Below the pieces are notes generated by a model. That model was not told where the DNA came from, did no database searches, and saw nothing but the letters and a program-made list of their open reading frames with translations. This document shows positions 61,590 through 64,000 of a DNA stretch of 64,000 nt, piece after piece (positions within the stretch are counted from its first letter, which is position 1; each line of letters starts with the position of its first letter). A program made the translations under genes and the position numbers. The stretch comes from Aequorivita echinoideorum (lineage in GTDB: Bacteria > Bacteroidota > Bacteroidia > Flavobacteriales > Flavobacteriaceae), in NCBI RefSeq assembly GCF_018476645.1, contig NZ_JAHCTB010000001.1, positions 682,001 to 746,000 on the forward strand, written 5' to 3'.

Positions 61590-62471
61590 TTATTCGTTCT
61601 TTTCCTCTTCAAATTCAACTTCGAGGATAGTTGCAGTGCCATTTTTACCTTCGTTTGAAATAAAAATAGCTCCCTCGGCACCAAAGTCAATACCTTCTGG
61701 TTGCGGAAAGGCTTCAGCATCCAGCGGATGCAATTCTATAGGTTTTCCAGTAGCATCTGTAATCAAGAGTCTGGCGGGATTGCTTTGCAAAATGTAGATA
61801 TTGTTTGTGGTAGGGTGTACAGCAATATCTGAAGGATAAAAGGAAGGGTCAATTTCATCGTCATCGTCCGCATCCTTACTTTGAAATATTGGGTCATTTA
61901 ATGAAATACGAATTATGGGGTTGGTTTCTACGGCTTTATTTTCCAGATTAAAAGCATAGATGCCTTTATGGCCGTCATCTTCGGGACCTTTGTTCTTTGT
62001 AATCAAAAGAAGCCTATTGTTTTTCTTGTCCAGCGTCAATGATTCCATATTATTTTTTCCGGTAAAAGCAGTCTTATGTTGTGTTACGCTGAAATTTGGA
62101 TTTAGATAATTGGCAACTTCAAAAAGAACACCATCGCTTCGTAGCACATAGGCCGTACTGTCTACAATGGACAATGCTTCGTAATCGCCAGGCTTTCCGA
62201 AATTTATCTGCTTTTCAACCAAAGAGGTTGAGAGATTATATATAAAGATAATTCCCTCCTCATCCTGAACGCAGGCAATATTGTTCTCATCAACAACTGA
62301 AATTCCGGAGATTTCATCTAGCGGCACCGGCATATTCCACTTTCTGCTAATTACGTAGCTTACTTCTTCTAGTCGGGGATTTAGCGCGGGGTTTTCAAAC
62401 ATATACCACATTACCCCTACAAATGCCAAGACTCCCACAATTATTGCCGCTGCTATCCCGTTTTCTTTCAT
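61590..62471 (-). CDS. SdiA-regulated-domain protein, membrane anchored
   Basis: A single N-terminal membrane helix (GIAAAIIVGVLAFVGVMWYMF) is followed by a periplasmic beta-propeller-like region with repeated NNIYILQS, NNRLLLITKNKGPEDDGHKGIYAF and EGAIFISNEGKNG segments, as in PF06977 (SdiA-regulated/YjiK family). An acidic stretch DADDDDEIDPS may bind calcium. The propeller likely binds a ligand; no enzyme motif is seen. It is convergent with the threonine dehydrogenase gene, 14 bases apart. Confidence 0.75.
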   Translation of the reverse strand: MKENGIAAAIIVGVLAFVGVMWYMFENPALNPRLEEVSYVISRKWNMPVPLDEISGISVVDENNIACVQDEEGIIFIYNLSTSLVEKQINFGKPGDYEALSIVDSTAYVLRSDGVLFEVANYLNPNFSVTQHKTAFTGKNNMESLTLDKKNNRLLLITKNKGPEDDGHKGIYAFNLENKAVETNPIIRISLNDPIFQSKDADDDDEIDPSFYPSDIAVHPTTNNIYILQSNPARLLITDATGKPIELHPLDAEAFPQPEGIDFGAEGAIFISNEGKNGTATILEVEFEEEKNE

Positions 62472-62598
62472 TATTAGTTAAACTATTTTAAGTTGAAAAG
62501 ATGGATAAAATAAAGGAAAATATACGTTTCTTTACTTAAAATTTTTATAAAAAGCGAAAGATTGGATTTTGGGTTCACACAATTGCGATGAATTTATT

Positions 62599-62714
62599 GT
62601 AGCCTCACCAACCGCGAGGCTTAGGGGGAAGGTGGAATCTGGGTCTATGGGACTTTGTAGCCTCACCAGCCCTGAGGCTTCGGGGGAACGTGGGATCTGG
62701 GTCTATGGAATTTT
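62599..62714. repeat. Two 58-bp tandem repeats carrying a tRNA-Arg acceptor-stem motif
   Basis: Units at 62599-62656 and 62657-62714 each start GTAGCCTCACCA, the same 12 bases that form the 3' end of tRNA-Arg beginning at 62715, in the same register. In the minus-strand sense each ends in a stem GCCTCA, a seven-base loop, and TGAGGC (unit 2; GCCTC/GAGGC in unit 1), in effect the acceptor stem with the tRNA body removed. Together with the tRNA this gives three copies spaced by 58. Confidence 0.75.
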
Positions 62715-62715
62715 G

Positions 62716-62787
62716 TAGCCTCACCAAGAATCGAACTTGGATCTAAAGTTTAGGAAACTTCTATTCTATCCATTGAACTATGAGGCC
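62716..62787 (-). tRNA. tRNA-Arg(CCT)
   Basis: The minus strand folds as a normal tRNA: acceptor GGCCTCA/TGAGGCT, D-arm TAGTTCAATGGATAGAAT, anticodon stem GAAGT/ACTTT around TTCCTAA (anticodon CCT), T-arm CCAAGTTCGATTCTTGG. The discriminator is A; CCA is not encoded. Its 3' end is echoed in the two 58-bp repeats downstream. Confidence 0.93.
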
Positions 62788-62793
62788 CAAACA

Positions 62794-62823
62794 AAAAATC
62801 CCAACAGAAATGTTGGGATTTTT
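62794..62823 (-). terminator. Hairpin between tRNA-Asn and tRNA-Arg
   Basis: AAAAATCCCAACA and TGTTGGGATTTTT form a 13-pair stem closed by GAAA. T-runs on the minus strand make it a terminator-like structure just after tRNA-Asn, so tRNA-Arg may depend on read-through or on RNA processing. Confidence 0.75.
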
Positions 62824-62824
62824 G

Positions 62825-62898
62825 CTCCTCCTCTTGGGCTCGAACCAAGGACCCTCTGATTAACAGTCAGATGCTCTAACCAACTGAGCTAAGGAGGA
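62825..62898 (-). tRNA. tRNA-Asn(GTT)
   Basis: Acceptor TCCTCCT/AGGAGGA with discriminator G, D-arm TAGCTCAGTTGGTTAGAGC, anticodon stem TCTGA/TCAGA around CTGTTAA (anticodon GTT), T-arm CTTGGTTCGAGCCCAAG. CCA is not encoded. A good promoter lies 75 bases upstream on the minus strand. Confidence 0.95.
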
Positions 62899-62972
62899 AT
62901 ATTTCTTTTTATTACACCATCCCGAAGGCTGTTTGTAATGCTAAATATATGGCTTTTCTCATTTAGCGGTTG

Positions 62973-63001
62973 CAAATATACCTATTTTTTAATTCCATCA
63001 A
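62973..63001 (-). promoter_or_regulatory. Promoter of the tRNA-Asn/tRNA-Arg unit
   Basis: The minus strand has TTG (62999-63001), an 18-base spacer and TATATTTG (62973-62980), an exact match to the Bacteroidota -33/-7 pattern. The leader to tRNA-Asn would be about 68 bases. Confidence 0.6.
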
Positions 63002-63050
63002 AATAAAAAATAGAACTTTCTGAAAATTTTGAAATCTTTTCTGCCAATGC

Positions 63051-63785
63051 TTATTCCAAATCTTTCAATCGTTGTAGCAACGAAACACTTTCCGAAGTAT
63101 TTATGTGTTCCAAAATTGTCTTTGCCTCGCTTATTTTTCCATCGTTAATTTTACTCAAAGCCAAATAGTATCGGGCATCGTCGTTGAAGATGCTGTTTTT
63201 TTTAATGGTTACATTTTCCAAGAAACCAGATGCTTGGCTCGAGTTACCCTTTGCCAGATACGCCACGCCTACAAAATAATTCAAAGTATCACTTTCTTTA
63301 TTTTTTTGAAGAAGCGGTTGCCATTTTTCTAAAGCCTCATCATATTTTTTTCTTTTGTAATCTACCATTCCTTCATAGAAAACATAATCTTCTGAAGGGC
63401 CCATTGTAGTGGGTAGGCCAGGGTCCGGTCTAAAATTTTCAGCAAATACGGACTGTGGTGTTTCATTTTGAAAAAAAAGCGCCCAACTTGTGACTCCAAT
63501 AATTACAAGGATGGCAGCCGCTGCGGCAAACCAAAACGAGCGATTTTTTGTTGAATTTTCCGTATACATTTCACGATGGAAAACGTCAAGAGAATCACGC
63601 AAAAAATATTCCTCCGCGCCATCTGTAATAGCTTTCTGTTCTTCAACCGCCGCTTTCAAAATAGTATCGCTCTCCAATCTTTTCTCGAACGCATCAAGCT
63701 GGTTTGCTGGCAATTCTCCGCGCAGATATTGATCAATTTGATCTTGAATAAGCTGCGCTCTGTGTTTGTTTTTATCGGTTTCCAT
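63051..63785 (-). CDS. Membrane TPR protein, anti-sigma-factor-like
   Basis: The 244-residue protein has a cytoplasmic N-terminus (DQIDQYLRGELPANQLDAFEKRLESD, typical of the anti-sigma zinc-less start), one membrane helix (about residues 84-104, FWFAAAAAILVIIGVTSWALFF) and a periplasmic part with TPR-like units (YEGMVDYKRKKYDEALEKWQPLL, YFVGVAYLAKGNSSQASGFLE, YYLALSKINDGKISEAKTILEHI). It overlaps the sigma-factor gene by 14 bases. This argues for a membrane sensor holding that sigma factor, though TPR periplasmic domains are unusual. Confidence 0.7.
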   Translation of the reverse strand: METDKNKHRAQLIQDQIDQYLRGELPANQLDAFEKRLESDTILKAAVEEQKAITDGAEEYFLRDSLDVFHREMYTENSTKNRSFWFAAAAAILVIIGVTSWALFFQNETPQSVFAENFRPDPGLPTTMGPSEDYVFYEGMVDYKRKKYDEALEKWQPLLQKNKESDTLNYFVGVAYLAKGNSSQASGFLENVTIKKNSIFNDDARYYLALSKINDGKISEAKTILEHINTSESVSLLQRLKDLE

Positions 63786-64000
63786 TTGGGGTGGACTCTG
63801 TTTTTTTTCTAAGTTGCTCTAGGCAACGATATTTTGCATTTTTTGCGGAAGCTTCATCTATTGAAAGAATTTCGGCAATAATTTTAAAGGATTTCTTTTC
63901 AAAATAAAATAGTTTTAAAATCAATTGGCATTTTTCACCCAAATGCGAAATGGCTTCAAGAATTTTTTCAATTTGTTTATTTTTGATTCGGATCTCTTCG
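63772..64000 (-). CDS. ECF-type sigma factor, C-terminal part only
   Basis: The frame enters at the window edge and ends at TAA (63772-63774). The 75 visible residues include a sigma region 4 helix-turn-helix: ILEAISHLGEKCQLILKLFYFEKK, then SFKIIAEILSIDEASAKNAKYR and CLEQLRKK. This is the promoter -35-binding end of a sigma-70-family regulator of the small ECF type. Its stop lies inside the first codons of the anti-sigma-like gene, so the two are translationally coupled. Region 2 is outside the window. Confidence 0.8.
   Translation of the reverse strand, partial: EEIRIKNKQIEKILEAISHLGEKCQLILKLFYFEKKSFKIIAEILSIDEASAKNAKYRCLEQLRKKTESTPNGNR

Noticed and set aside
62599-62714. CRISPR-like repeat
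   Set aside because: Only two units, contiguous with no spacers, and derived from the tRNA 3' end.

Overview
The window is about 64 kb of A+T-rich chromosomal DNA from a member of the Bacteroidota, most likely Flavobacteriaceae. The evidence is promoters with -7 boxes of the TAnnTTTG type, many short lipoproteins and outer-membrane barrels, the gene families present (PF05635-type four-helix-bundle protein, SDR-type threonine dehydrogenase, bifunctional PlsC/GNAT acyltransferase, ligase-associated repair cluster), and short intergenic palindromes of a kind common in Flavobacteriia. I see no insertion sequence with a transposase, no CRISPR array and no prophage. Gene density is high and most genes are housekeeping.

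Layout. 1-5.97 kb: ATP synthase operon (tail of an AtpI/AtpZ-like gene, small membrane protein, atpB-E-F-H-A-G) without atpD and atpC. Between atpA and atpG sits a small intervening-sequence-like element: a four-helix-bundle ORF broken by one stop codon and flanked by inverted heptamer repeats. 6-10.7 kb: lipoproteins, a barrel protein, a hydroxyacid dehydrogenase with a VOC protein, and a TM2 protein. 10.7-16.8 kb: DUF5995-like protein, OlsF-like acyltransferase, aspartate kinase and GNAT, divergent from fbp; TerB-like protein. 16.9-24.7 kb: four-gene ligase-associated DNA repair set (exonuclease, ATP-dependent ligase, DEXH helicase, PdeM) split by acs on the other strand. 24.8-32.1 kb: TspO-like protein; DoxX/SDR/disulfide-reductase operon; mfd; yraN. 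32.2-37.3 kb: TetR, ABC, HlyD, TolC export operon whose ABC protein has lost nearly all catalytic motifs. 37.3-46.5 kb: LD-carboxypeptidase, lipoprotein, metG, Tex, HDAC-like protein, small proteins. 46.5-49.9 kb: slipin, then a gene-poor tract with structured repeats, tRNA fragments, an odd tRNA-Asp, a TPR protein, and two tiny ORFs (26 and 36 codons), each with its own terminator. 49.9-64 kb: recQ, short ssb, a pair of ferritin-like proteins, membrane M28 peptidase, SDR, M13 peptidase, lipoprotein, threonine dehydrogenase, SdiA-regulated-like protein, tRNA-Arg and tRNA-Asn with 58-bp repeats, and a TPR/anti-sigma-like protein overlapping an ECF sigma factor that runs off the end.

Working together: the atp genes build Fo and most of F1; fbp, acs, aspartate kinase and threonine dehydrogenase are central metabolism; the ligase cluster, mfd, recQ and ssb are DNA repair; the TetR operon is a tripartite export module. 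The observations I rate highest are the two tiny ORFs at 49.35-49.89 kb, the intervening-sequence-like element inside the atp operon, the motif-less ABC protein, and the tRNA-derived repeats at 48.2-48.7 and 62.6-62.8 kb. All family names come from reading motifs and from memory; no database search was run.
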